Below are positions 25,327 through 34,769 of a DNA stretch of 64,000 nt, piece by piece. Made by a program: the position numbers and the translations under genes. Every line of letters begins with the position of its first letter. Position 1 is the stretch's first letter. The notes below the pieces were generated by a model. That model ran no database searches. It saw only the letters and a list, made by a program, of their open reading frames with translations, and was not told where the DNA came from. Source of the stretch: an uncultured Clostridia bacterium (GTDB taxonomy: Bacteria > Bacillota > Clostridia > Christensenellales > UBA1242); contig CAKVFE010000003.1 in the NCBI GenBank assembly GCA_934746645.1, positions 95,900-159,899 on the forward strand, given 5' to 3'.

Positions 25327-26793
25327 ATGCTAAATACAAGTTTGATAACCTCAGAAATGAATGATGAGTTGTGTGAATTAGAGCGTGTCAATTATATGCT
25401 TATGGTTACCAATAAACAATATAGAGCTTGCCAAAATGAAGGAGTATCAGAAAGAGCTAGAAAGTACTTTGATGAAAAACTTCAATTTCTATCCGAATAT
25501 TACGATACACTTGTTAATGAGATAAAAAAAGAATATAGTAATAGAAGATTTGAAGATACTCAGTTAATTAATGAAAAAACTGAAAAATTTAGAAATTTGT
25601 TTTTGCAAGAATATCCAGAATGTGGTGGCAAGTTTGAAGACAAATTTGATAAATATGGCAATAGTACATATCTTCCTTTCCAAGAAGATTTTTATAAATT
25701 TTGTTCTGGTGAACCAACATTAAGAGATGATATGTTGTTTTATGCGTATACAAATTTTGTTTCTTCAAAATTGATTGAAGCACAATATGACAATTTCTTT
25801 GAACTGCTTAATGGTATTGTTGAACAAATCAATGAATATGGTGTAAGACCTATATGGGGACAACAATTAAGTGAAAATCTAAAAGAAGTACCAGCTTGGG
25901 CAGTTGCTAATATCAATGATATAGCCAATGGTAAAAGATTGGAAACAAAAAATGATTTAAGAAAAGTCGCTATGCAAAATCTTAATCTTAAAAAGATGGT
26001 TAAAAAGAATGGTAGTGACCCAGTAAGTATTGCTAAATATAAAGAATTGGTACATAAAGTAAACAAACTAGAAAGCGAAATTGTTTTAAACGATAAAATA
26101 ATTGCAAGCAGTAACAATCCTGCTTGTAGAGCAGATTGTTTAACTTATGGTTGGAGATTTAGAGATACTGGATTATTGTCAATAATTGACAACATAACTA
26201 AATTTGTAAACAATGTTCCTAGAGATATATTAAACATTGATGAAGAGCGTACAAAAATGATTGTTACTAATAGAGAAATAAATGACATAGTTGAGTATGC
26301 AAAAAATCAACTAGAAACATTAGAACCAACTTTAGTTTTGGCAAAAGTAAGCAATCAACCTATATCTTTTAAATTAAAAGATTATGAGTATTCAAAAAAT
26401 GCAATAATGTTTATTGATACAATGCACAAATATAATTCTGCTAGAACTATGGAACTTAATGAACAATTAAAAAATAGAAAACTAAAACCAAAGCAAGTTA
26501 AAGAAATTAATTCCGAATTAGACAAAATTAATGATTGTATTTCTAGTTATGATATTGCAAAATTTACTACACCTTATGGCGTAGTTAAATATGTCAATGG
26601 ACAATTAATCAACACTCTAAATAATACTCCTATAAGCATATCTAAATTGGATACATATAGATGTGTAGAAGGTAAGACAATGGAAAGATTGGATAGAGAT
26701 GGTGTAATTGTTGAAAGTACATCAGTAAAAAATATGGAAAAACTATTAGTTAATGTCTATGATAGATACAAAAATGCAGGAAGAGGAATGTAA
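25327..26793 (+). CDS. Large helical protein of unknown function
   Basis: 488 residues. No signal peptide or membrane segment. It is mostly polar, with helical, partly coiled-coil stretches (about 15-75, 220-265, 385-410) and a short aromatic patch around VRPIWGQQLSENLKEVPAWAV. Cysteines at ACRADC (about 264-269) are isolated. I recognise no enzyme motif and no family. GGAGGG precedes the ATG, and a terminator follows, so it is a monocistronic gene. Base composition and codon use match its neighbours. Confidence 0.6.
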   Translation: MLNTSLITSEMNDELCELERVNYMLMVTNKQYRACQNEGVSERARKYFDEKLQFLSEYYDTLVNEIKKEYSNRRFEDTQLINEKTEKFRNLFLQEYPECGGKFEDKFDKYGNSTYLPFQEDFYKFCSGEPTLRDDMLFYAYTNFVSSKLIEAQYDNFFELLNGIVEQINEYGVRPIWGQQLSENLKEVPAWAVANINDIANGKRLETKNDLRKVAMQNLNLKKMVKKNGSDPVSIAKYKELVHKVNKLESEIVLNDKIIASSNNPACRADCLTYGWRFRDTGLLSIIDNITKFVNNVPRDILNIDEERTKMIVTNREINDIVEYAKNQLETLEPTLVLAKVSNQPISFKLKDYEYSKNAIMFIDTMHKYNSARTMELNEQLKNRKLKPKQVKEINSELDKINDCISSYDIAKFTTPYGVVKYVNGQLINTLNNTPISISKLDTYRCVEGKTMERLDRDGVIVESTSVKNMEKLLVNVYDRYKNAGRGM

Positions 26794-26795
26794 TT

Positions 26796-26822
26796 AAAAT
26801 ACCGAGCAATCGGTATTTTTTT
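26796..26822 (+). terminator. Terminator with a GNRA tetraloop
   Basis: Perfect 10-bp stem AAAATACCGA (26796-26805) / TCGGTATTTT (26810-26819) closed by GCAA, T's follow. Confidence 0.92.
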
Positions 26823-26900
26823 GTAAATTATATATATTCTTGATATATATTTAATTGTTAAAACAATATAGATTTGATAAAATAATATACGGAGATATTT

Positions 26901-27602
26901 ATGAAAGTATATGCAATTTCAGATTTACATTTAAGTATCAATAGCAATAAACCAATGAACATATTTGGACCTGTTTGGGACGGATACTTAGAAAAAATTG
27001 AAGAAAGTTGGAAAGAAAAAGGTGTCACAGATGATGACATTGTTTTGATTGCAGGCGATTTAAGTTGGGCTATGAAACTTAATGACGCTATAGCAGATTT
27101 GGAATATATATCCAAAATGGGTAAAGGTAAAAAAGTTGTTATAAGAGGCAACCACGATTATTGGTGGAGTAGTATTTCTGCATTGCGTGGAGTTTTGCCT
27201 TATGGTATGTACGCCTTGCAAAATGACGCTGTAAAGATTGGAGATTATATTATTTGTGGTACTAGAGGGTGGACTGTACCTGAAGTAGCACACAAAACTC
27301 CTGAAGATGAGAAAATATATAAAAGGGAAGTCATTAGACTTGAACTTAGTTTGCAAGATGCAAAAAGACTACAAACCAACAACGAAACTATAATTTGTAT
27401 GATGCACTATCCACCATTTAATAGTAAACTTGAAGATAGTGACTATACTCAATTATTTGAAAAATATGGTATATCAACTGTAGTTTATGGACATTTGCAC
27501 TCTTATGATAAAAAACAAAAACTAGTTGTTACCAAAAATGGTGTTACATATTATCTTACAAGTTGTGACTTAGTAGGCAACAAACTTATAGATATTATGT
27601 AG
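26901..27602 (+). CDS. Metallophosphoesterase
   Basis: 233 residues, calcineurin-like fold. Metal ligands: SDLHL (7-11), GDLSW (about 52-56), GNHDYWW (about 86-92), MMHYPP (about 168-173) and GHLHSYD (about 197-203). It resembles the YkuE-like and related cytosolic phosphoesterases, without signal peptide; the substrate is unknown. ATG after CGGAGAT. It is a single gene directly upstream of tRNA-Thr. Confidence 0.88.
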   Translation: MKVYAISDLHLSINSNKPMNIFGPVWDGYLEKIEESWKEKGVTDDDIVLIAGDLSWAMKLNDAIADLEYISKMGKGKKVVIRGNHDYWWSSISALRGVLPYGMYALQNDAVKIGDYIICGTRGWTVPEVAHKTPEDEKIYKREVIRLELSLQDAKRLQTNNETIICMMHYPPFNSKLEDSDYTQLFEKYGISTVVYGHLHSYDKKQKLVVTKNGVTYYLTSCDLVGNKLIDIM

Positions 27603-27644
27603 TATAAGTTTATAAAAAAATTAGGCATATATTGTGCCTAATAT

Positions 27645-27720
27645 GCTGATGTGGCTCAGTTGGTAGAGCAATGCATTCGTAATGCGTAGGCCGTGGGTTC
27701 GAGTCCCACCATCAGCTCCA
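27645..27720 (+). tRNA. tRNA-Thr(CGT)
   Basis: Acceptor GCTGATG / CATCAGC, anticodon loop TTCGTAA (anticodon CGT, reads ACG), T arm GGTTCGAGTCC, CCA encoded. A hairpin TTAGGCA (27621-27627) / TGCCTAA (27635-27641) lies four bases before the mature 5' end; it could slow read-through from the gene upstream or shape 5' processing. Confidence 0.97.
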
Positions 27721-27741
27721 ATAATATTTATTAACATATAT

Positions 27742-27778
27742 CCTTACTGGGGAATTTTTCCTAGTGAGGTGTTTTTTA
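27742..27778 (+). terminator. Terminator after tRNA-Thr
   Basis: CCTTACTGGGG and CCTAGTGAGG pair with wobbles over an AATTTTT-type loop, followed by a T-run. Confidence 0.75.
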
Positions 27779-27809
27779 TTTAAAATAAATGCAATATTGA
27801 TAGCGCTTA

Positions 27810-27818
27810 TGGTATAAT
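27810..27818 (+). promoter_or_regulatory. Extended -10 promoter of the TfoX-like gene
   Basis: TGGTATAAT: a TGn extension and consensus TATAAT. No good -35 lies at 17 bp; a TTGATA 10 bp upstream is too close. Start codon at 27837. Confidence 0.55.
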
Positions 27819-27836
27819 CGGAGAAAGGAGTTAATT

Positions 27837-28127
27837 ATGGCTTCAAGTGTAGAGTATAGAGATTTTATTTTGGATCAACTATCAGATTTAAATCCGACAT
27901 ACAAATCTATGATGGGTGAATATTTGATATATGTTAATGGTATTTATTTTGGTGGTATATTTGATGATAGGTTCTTATTGAAAATCACTGAAACAAATAA
28001 CAACTATAGACTAAGCAAAGTTTTGCCTTATGAAAATGCAAAACAAATGTACTTAGTCGAAAATGTAGACGATAGAAAATATCTTACATTGTTGGTATTA
28101 GATACTATTAAGGGTTTAAAAAAGTAA
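27837..28127 (+). CDS. TfoX N-terminal domain protein
   Basis: 96 residues covering just the TfoX/Sxy N-terminal domain: SVEYRDFILDQLSDL, MMGEYLIYVNGIYFGGI, FLLKITETN. In Haemophilus the full-length protein controls competence; short single-domain versions are widespread in Bacillota and their role is unknown. AAAGGAG precedes the ATG. The peptidase S51-like gene follows 12 bases later. Confidence 0.82.
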   Translation: MASSVEYRDFILDQLSDLNPTYKSMMGEYLIYVNGIYFGGIFDDRFLLKITETNNNYRLSKVLPYENAKQMYLVENVDDRKYLTLLVLDTIKGLKK

Positions 28128-28139
28128 TAGGAGTGGAGT

Positions 28140-28910
28140 ATGAAAGCAATATTTTTAACTAGTTATATTGGTGGTTGCAAGACTATAATAAATGGCAACA
28201 ATATATATAAAGAAATAGTAAAATGTGATAATTCTAATGGTTTTATTGATAAATTGAAAGAAGTTTGTTCAAAGATAAACAAGATGACATTTGTTGCAAG
28301 CAATCCTGATAGCTCTTTAAAAACAGATGAACACGCTAATATCACAAAAGATGCACTTAATTTAGACGGCTTTGAAATAAAAGAATTGACAATAATAGAC
28401 CATAGTTTTGTTGGCGATATAGAAAAAACTATATTGTCTTCGGATATGGTATTTTTAGCTGGTGGCAATGTGCCTATGCAAAACAAGTATTTTAAAGAAA
28501 TACATCTAAAACAAATACTTCAAAAATATACTGGAGTTTTGATAGGTCAAAGTGCTGGCAGTATGAATTGTAGTGATGTCGTTTATACTCAACCTGAAGA
28601 AGTAGAAGAATTTGATGATGTTAATTACAAAAGAATTATTAGTGGATTAGGAGTGGTTGATTTTGCTATAATGCCACATATTAATAGTGCTAATGAGATA
28701 GATGAATATGGACATCCAAGTGTTATGCAGATGTGTTTGAAAGATTCCTATCAAATACCACATTATGGGATTTGTGATTATGGTTTTATAGAAATAATCA
28801 ATCATAATGCAGTAGCTTATGGCAAAACATATCTTATTGACAATGGTGTATGTAAACAAATTTGTGATGACGGACAAAGTGTTGCTATATCAAAATTGTC
28901 TATGCACTAG
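28140..28910 (+). CDS. Peptidase S51 (dipeptidase E)-like protein
   Basis: 256 residues, class I glutamine-amidotransferase-like fold. The nucleophile elbow is GQSAGS with Ser138, preceded by FLAGGN, and a conserved His is in MPHIN. These match peptidase S51, which removes Asp-dipeptides or acts on cyanophycin-like peptides. It is cytosolic. AGGAGTGGAG precedes the ATG. Likely co-transcribed with the TfoX-like gene. Confidence 0.82.
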   Translation: MKAIFLTSYIGGCKTIINGNNIYKEIVKCDNSNGFIDKLKEVCSKINKMTFVASNPDSSLKTDEHANITKDALNLDGFEIKELTIIDHSFVGDIEKTILSSDMVFLAGGNVPMQNKYFKEIHLKQILQKYTGVLIGQSAGSMNCSDVVYTQPEEVEEFDDVNYKRIISGLGVVDFAIMPHINSANEIDEYGHPSVMQMCLKDSYQIPHYGICDYGFIEIINHNAVAYGKTYLIDNGVCKQICDDGQSVAISKLSMH

Positions 28911-29061
28911 TTGGTAACAAGTGGTATCATAGTTAGTAAATGGTATTTGGCTATCTGTCGTAGTTGCCGAATGTTTGGCATTGATAGTTAGTATAGTTTG
29001 CCTAATCGCAAAAAAGAAAAAATATCAATATTAGATTTATGTGTTAAGAATATATAAAACA

Positions 29062-29093
29062 AAAAACTGAAAGAATTTTCTTTCAGTTTTTTT
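29062..29093 (+). terminator. Terminator before the glycosylase gene
   Basis: Perfect 12-bp stem AAAAACTGAAAG (29062-29073) / CTTTCAGTTTTT (29080-29091), 6-nt loop. The preceding 28911-29061 holds no gene I can see. Confidence 0.9.
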
Positions 29094-29160
29094 AATCAAC
29101 AATTAATTTTCAAATTAAATGTTGATGTGGTATAATTGTTGTAATGTATAAGGGGTAAAT

Positions 29161-29796
29161 ATGAAAAAACAAATTGTTAATCCAGTATTAAGACAACCTA
29201 TGCTTAATGGTATTATGCCTGTGTGGGATAGTAACAGCCAAATATTGATGTTGGGTTCAATAACTGCTACAGATGGTATGAAAAAAGGTTTTTATTATGC
29301 GAGTCAACGCAACCAGTTTTGGCAGTTATTGGATTGTGTTTTGGGTACAACTTGTTTTTCAGATTTAAAAGACCAATTAAAAAACAACTATGATAATTAT
29401 AAGAATGGTTTGATTGATTTTGATATTTTTGAAGATAACAAAAACAAAATTAAAGAAACAATGGCTTTTGAATTAACAAAAAGAAAAATTGCTATTTGTG
29501 ATGTATTTTTGCAATGTTATTTTAACAACAATAGTTCGCTTGATAATGATATTATTCTTAATGACCCATTGTATCCAGCGATGTCTAATAAAGAAACAAT
29601 AAAAAATATTATTGATAATTCTAATATAAAATATGTCGTTGTTAATAGCCGATTTGTGCAAAAACAATTTGAAAAAATGCACATAACTGGTGACTTTGAA
29701 GTTAAATATGTTGTTAGTCCATCTCCAAGAAAAGGGAGTATTGATAGTAAATTATCTAGTTGGCAATCAGTATTTAACGAATTGAATAAGGATTGA
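29161..29796 (+). CDS. DNA-deoxyinosine/uracil-DNA glycosylase superfamily protein
   Basis: 211 residues. The N-terminal stretch LMLGSITATDGMKKGFYY followed by RNQFWQLL corresponds to motif A of family 6 (hypoxanthine-DNA glycosylase), normally GSMPG...QYYAxPRNxFW. The C-terminal VVSPSPRKGS sits where the family has the substrate loop PSTSPA. A base-excision repair role on deaminated purines is likely. The GSMPG glycine and proline are replaced (GSITA), so activity or specificity may differ. AAGGGG precedes the ATG; the stop is TGA. Confidence 0.75.
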   Translation: MKKQIVNPVLRQPMLNGIMPVWDSNSQILMLGSITATDGMKKGFYYASQRNQFWQLLDCVLGTTCFSDLKDQLKNNYDNYKNGLIDFDIFEDNKNKIKETMAFELTKRKIAICDVFLQCYFNNNSSLDNDIILNDPLYPAMSNKETIKNIIDNSNIKYVVVNSRFVQKQFEKMHITGDFEVKYVVSPSPRKGSIDSKLSSWQSVFNELNKD

Positions 29797-29879
29797 TAAT
29801 ATTAATTACGTAAAAAAAATAATATGTGATATACTTATAAAAAATAGATTATAAAATTATGTTTAAATAAGGAAGTAGT

Positions 29880-32800
29880 ATGTTAAAATTCTCAGCTGGG
29901 TATGTAGGGACTAATCCTAATTTTGTAATACAAAATATTGATGTGAAAAGTAAAAACAATAATCCAGTATTTTCTATATTTAATAATATATTGTTAAGAG
30001 GGTGTCCAACTATACCATCTAAATTTTTACAAAAAAATTTGCGGGGGGGGGTATAACTACTCGTTTTAATTATGTATATGATTTTGAAAATGTTTGTTGG
30101 AATAATATAATTAAAGGTGGAGTAGAAACAAATCCTGCAATTGTTTTTTATAATGAAATACTACCTAAAGTATTAGGGAAATATGCTAAAACTTTTATTG
30201 CTGAGTGTCCATTGTCTGACATAATTTATAAATATGGAAATGTAGATTTTGAAAGTGTAGATTTTTATTCTCCATTATTTAATGCTGTTATAGAAATTGA
30301 TGGAAATCAACATATAAACAATGATGAGCAAAACATAAAAGACCATAATAGAAATAAAGTATTAGAATTAAATGGTGTTGATATTATTAGAATAAAAACA
30401 TCTGAGATAAATAACATTAATATAGTGAAACAAAAATTAAATAAATTAAAATATAATCTGGATTATAAAAATTCAGTTGTTTTTTCTAATAAATTAAGTG
30501 AATGTGATTTATATTATATGTCTATTATGAGAATAGAAATTTTATTGTTGTCTTTATATCAATATAATTATTTAAAATTGACAGATAATCAAATTGCATT
30601 AAATATATATAGTAAGGAAAATATAAAAAAAGAAATTTTTGAAACTGCATATTTTGATTTTATGTCGTGGCTAAAAAATTTGTCAGTTTTGCAAAATCAA
30701 AAATTTGTAATTCCTAACTTACATATAAATATAGTTAATAGTGAAAAAGAATTATCTATATTAAAAAATGGTATTAATATTGCTATTTTTTTGAAAGATG
30801 TATATTCACAAACTAATTATAGTAATATTATTTACATAAAAAATGATTATTTCTTATATGAAGAGAATCTAATTCCAACAATAGAAAATAATTCTACAAA
30901 AAGTTCATATAGATATAAAAAAAATTATTTTAAAGTATCTAATTGTAATATCACTTATAAGATAACAAAAGAAGGACATAGTGAAGCTTTAATTTATATA
31001 CTTAAAAATGTTTCTAATATTTATAATGATTTTAGAGCAAATCAATTAGACATTATAATAGAATGTCTAAATAAAACAAGTGTTATAGGAATTTTGCCGA
31101 CTGGAGCTGGCAAGTCATTGTGCTATCAACTCGTAGCATTATTAATTCCGTCCATAACATTAGTTGTATCTCCATTACAATTATTAATGATTGATCAATA
31201 TAATAGTATTAAGGCAAAACTTGGAATAACTAATATAATATATATTAGTGCTGATACGAAAGAAAATATAAGTGTATTGGAGAATAACCAAGCTTTAATT
31301 TGTATAATTTCACCAGAAAGATTTTTTAGTGAAAAATTTACAAGTTTGTTGTCTAGTAAAAGAATTTCTGTAGGGTTTGTGGTAATCGATGAAGCTCATT
31401 GTTTATCTGAATGGGGACACGATTTTAGAACATCTTATTTATGTTTAAGCCATAATCTTAATAGATTTTTGCCAAATAATACATACTTAATGGCATTAAC
31501 AGCCACAGCATCTAATAGAGTATTCGAGGATATAGATTGTGAGTTTCAGAACTTTAAACATAAAAAGACAAGATCAATATATGCTGATTGTATGAAAAGA
31601 GATAATTTAACCATAATTGTACTCGAAACAAAAGATAAATATAAAGAACTAATTGATAATATTTATCCTACATTAGTTGGTGTTAATAAAGATAAGACTT
31701 TGATATTTACTAAAACAAAATATTCATATTATGCCCCACATGCTTCTGCATGTATTACATTGACTGAAGCAATAAAAAGTGAATATGATAAAAAAATTGA
31801 TTGTAACTTAATAGACTACTATGCTGGTGGCGATGATGATAATAATCAAGATAAAATTAAAAAATTGAATCAATTTAAAAATGGAAATAAATTAGTATTT
31901 TTTGCAACAAAGGCTTTTGGTATGGGAGTTGATATCCCTGATATAAGAAAAACAATTCATTATGGATTACCATCTTCATTGGAAGGTTTATATCAACAAG
32001 TTGGTAGAGCTGGAAGAGACGGAAAACCTTCAAAATGTTATGTCTATTTTACTAAAGAAAGAGAAGAAACTTTAAATTTGTATTTTAAGATTCCACCAAT
32101 ACCTGTAAGTGTTATGGAAAATCATTTAAATATGCTTAATGAATTACGAACTAATTTTTATTTTATAGAAAATTCTAATTTGGATATTGATATTGAAAAA
32201 GAAGTATGCATTAGATTGTTAGAGGGGATCAAAAGGATAAACAAAAAAGGTAAAACTGACATATCTTGTTCTATTATTAAAGATAGTATTCTAAGAAGTG
32301 TTAATGATACACATTTAAATAAAATATTTGAAAAATATGGTAGTGTAAAAAATATTATAGAAAAAGGGCTGTATAGATTATTTTTATTAGGCGAAATAAA
32401 TATGTGGGGAGTGGTTTATGCTCAAAATTTAAATGATCCGATTTTTAATCATTTACAAGTTACAAGTTTATCTGAAGAAGAAAAACTTGCAAAATTAAAA
32501 TATCATATTGAAAAGTATGAATCTAAATTTAAATTTGAAGATGGAAATTCTTTTGATAATAGATTAAAATTTTTAATTAGATGGACGTATGATAATTTTT
32601 TACAAGAAAGAATACAATCTATGAAAACTTTGTATGAAGAATGTGTGCATTTTACTACATCTGAAAGATTTATAAATTTTATTGATGAATATTTTTCAAA
32701 TGACCCTATATATACTCAATTGATATCTAAGGGAGTAGAACTGAAAAAATGGATAAGGGCACTTGAAGAATATCCCGAAAAGACGAAGGATAGAATAGCA

Positions 32801-33151
32801 AGATTACTAGAATCTTATGATAAAATTACACCATTAAATTATGTATCTGGAATTACTAGATTGAGAGTTAACGATTTTGAACATAGTGATGGTAGAAGAA
32901 GATTGTGTATGGCGTTGGAAGAAATAAAAGAATATAGTGATGAAGATAGAATGTACTTGTTTTTTAATACATATAAATATTTAACGAAAGATAAACAAAA
33001 TACATTTGTGGAATGTTGGCTAAATTATTGCAAAGAAGATGCACAAAAAATATATGAAAGTACACAAAATGAATGTTGTGAACAATTTTTAATTATAAAT
33101 TTTGTAAATGATTTGTTGAAAATAGGAGAAAAAATAGATGATAGATTATAA
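29880..33151 (+). CDS. Nuclease-domain plus RecQ-like helicase, frame interrupted at a G9 tract
   Basis: Read as one gene of about 1,090 residues split by a one-base frameshift. Frame one starts at the ATG at 29880 behind AAGGAAG and runs to TAA at 30054-30056; the downstream frame is open through the G run and on to 33151 but has no start with a ribosome binding site. One extra G in the tract (30043-30051) restores the whole. The N-terminus (about 135-180) holds EIDGNQH with a following RNKVLELNGVDIIRI, like DUF559/Vsr-type PD-(D/E)XK nucleases. Helicase motifs follow: LPTGAGKS (about 405-412), VIDEAHCLSEWGHDFR (about 500-515), ALTATAS, and QQVGRAGRDG (about 704-713), all RecQ-like. No RQC zinc cluster or HRDC domain is evident in the long helical C-terminus. 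AT-richer than neighbours. It may be phase-variable, decayed, or a sequencing miscount. Confidence 0.75.
30043..30051 (+). repeat. Poly-G tract (nine G's) at the frame break
   Basis: A run of nine G's in DNA that is about 20% GC locally. Frame one enters it as CGG GGG GGG GTA TAA and stops; ten G's would read through as Gly-Gly-Gly-Ile-Thr-Thr in the helicase frame. Confidence 0.9.
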
Positions 33152-33722
33152 AGAAATGGACAATGTAGTTAAACAACTAAATTTATACATTGATAAGATT
33201 GAAAAGTTTACTCAAACGCAAGAGAAATTAAATATATCTATTAGTGAAATTGATAAAATAAAAAATGAAATTTTAGTGACTAAAGAAGATATAAAGAAAT
33301 TTGAAGAATTAGTTGGTGATTATACTCAATCAATTAAAGATTTGGAAAATCAACACAATATCATAAAATCGCAATTTGATACAGTTCTACGAGATTATAA
33401 AAATTTACATTCATCTTATGAATTATTGGAAATCGAATTAAAAAAAGTTGATTCAAAAATTGACGATTGTAATAAAGATATTAAAGAATTGAGTGAAAAA
33501 ATTGATTCAAAAATTGAAGATTGTAATAAAAATATTTTGGTTTTAGATGAAAATATGAAAAATAGTTTTGAATTAATAAAGTCAGAACATAAAATGTTAT
33601 CTGAAAATTTGAATGATATTTCTAACACTCAGAAAATTCAAAACGTTTGGATAGGATTGTTAAGTGGAATTTTAGGCATTGTTTTAATATTGAATATTAT
33701 TTTATTTTTTAAATTTATCTAG
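33138..33722 (+). CDS. Coiled-coil protein with C-terminal membrane anchor, partner of the helicase
   Basis: 194 residues: a long coiled coil (about 5-165) with an internal near-repeat (KVDSKIDDCNKDI and EKIDSKIEDCNKNI), then a single hydrophobic segment (about 172-192, WIGLLSGILGIVLILNIIL) ending at the C-terminus. No signal peptide, so the coil should face the cytoplasm. The ATG lies 14 bases inside the helicase gene behind AGGAG, meaning coupled translation. The family is unknown to me. Tail-anchored coiled-coil partners occur in several phage-defence systems, which supports but does not prove such a role. Confidence 0.7.
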   Translation: MIDYKEMDNVVKQLNLYIDKIEKFTQTQEKLNISISEIDKIKNEILVTKEDIKKFEELVGDYTQSIKDLENQHNIIKSQFDTVLRDYKNLHSSYELLEIELKKVDSKIDDCNKDIKELSEKIDSKIEDCNKNILVLDENMKNSFELIKSEHKMLSENLNDISNTQKIQNVWIGLLSGILGIVLILNIILFFKFI

Positions 33723-33749
33723 ATTTGTTTTTAATAACTATAATTATTG

Positions 33750-33778
33750 TTACACTATATTTTAATATGTGTTATAAT
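33750..33778 (+). promoter_or_regulatory. Promoter of the lipoprotein gene
   Basis: TTACAC (33750-33755), 17-bp spacer, TATAAT (33773-33778) with TG at 33770-33771. Confidence 0.7.
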
Positions 33779-33805
33779 GTGTTATTATTGAGTGTGGGTA
33801 AAAAT

Positions 33806-34648
33806 ATGAAAAAATTTGTTATTGCTATTATGATGTTGATTTTGCCTTGTTTGGCATTGACTGGTTGTAATTCAAAACCTAGTCCTGTGGCTATTAGAGC
33901 TGTGTGGTGGTGGAGTAGTGATTTGGAAGAAGAAGTTGTTGATGAGTATCTTAATTTTGCTTATGACAATGGAATCAACGCCATATATTATTGTTCAAGT
34001 GAGTTTGGAGAAAAGACAAACGGATTTATAGAAAAAGCTAAAAAGAAGAATATGAAAGTTTATTGGTTGGACGGCTATTACAAATGGCTTACATCTGATA
34101 CATATCAAGCTAAATTGTTTGATAAAATAGATAAGTATTTGGATTATAACACCAATTATCCTGACAATGCTTTTTCTGGTGTGCATTTGGATATCGAACC
34201 ACATCAATCTCCAGACTTTAAAACAAATAGAGCAAATTTGATACTTAAACTTATAACTTTAGCTGACAAGTTGAAACAAACATACAAAACCACTAATTTT
34301 ACCTACGATATACCATTTTGGTTGCACGATGAGATAGAATACAATGGTGTCACCAAACCTGCTTATGCACATATGATAGACATTGCAGATAATATTACTG
34401 TTATGAGCTATAGAGATAATGCAGACAAAATATATTCGGTTGCTAGTCAGGAATTGGCTTATGCTTCAAGCGTCAACAAAACAATTATTTTAAGTGTTGA
34501 ATGTGGCAAAGAAGAAGATGTAGTAACATTTTATGAAGAAGGCAAAACAGTACTAAATACCGAACTTAATAGATTGTATCCAATGTTGCCACAATATACT
34601 GGTATGGCAATACACAATATCAAATCTTGGTATAATCTAGCAGACTAA
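33806..34648 (+). CDS. Lipoprotein with a glycosidase-like TIM-barrel sequence
   Basis: 280 residues. A lipoprotein signal peptide ends in LTGC with Cys21 as the lipid-modified residue, so the protein sits on the outer face of the membrane; Lgt for this step is encoded at 60054. The rest reads like a (beta/alpha)8 barrel: RAVWWWSSD, INAIYYCSSEFG, MKVYWLDGYYKW, FSGVHLDIEPHQSP and NITVMSYRD. The acidic DIEP strand is where glycoside-hydrolase-like barrels carry their catalytic acid. No exact family recognised. An upstream frame extension is excluded because it would mask the signal peptide. Confidence 0.75.
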   Translation: MKKFVIAIMMLILPCLALTGCNSKPSPVAIRAVWWWSSDLEEEVVDEYLNFAYDNGINAIYYCSSEFGEKTNGFIEKAKKKNMKVYWLDGYYKWLTSDTYQAKLFDKIDKYLDYNTNYPDNAFSGVHLDIEPHQSPDFKTNRANLILKLITLADKLKQTYKTTNFTYDIPFWLHDEIEYNGVTKPAYAHMIDIADNITVMSYRDNADKIYSVASQELAYASSVNKTIILSVECGKEEDVVTFYEEGKTVLNTELNRLYPMLPQYTGMAIHNIKSWYNLAD

Positions 34649-34650
34649 TT

Positions 34651-34682
34651 AAAAGGGTATGTTTAACATATCCTTTTTTTTT
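34651..34682 (+). terminator. Terminator after the lipoprotein gene
   Basis: 11-bp stem AAAAGGGTATG (34651-34661) / CATATCCTTTT (34667-34677, one G-T pair), long T-run. Confidence 0.88.
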
Positions 34683-34711
34683 ATAACAATTAAACAACTT
34701 GCAGTTTATTA

Positions 34712-34740
34712 TTGAATTTGAAAAGATTGTATGATATAAT
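34712..34740 (+). promoter_or_regulatory. Promoter of the MazG-like gene
   Basis: TTGAAT (34712-34717), 17-bp spacer, TATAAT (34735-34740), with TG at 34732-34733. Confidence 0.75.
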
Positions 34741-34769
34741 CACTCATAAATTTTGTTATGAGGTGTATG

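Noticed and set aside
30212..33151. Helicase beginning at the TTG at 30212
   Set aside because: No ribosome binding site, and the same frame stays open with sensible nuclease-like sequence back to the G tract, so the real start is most likely at 29880.
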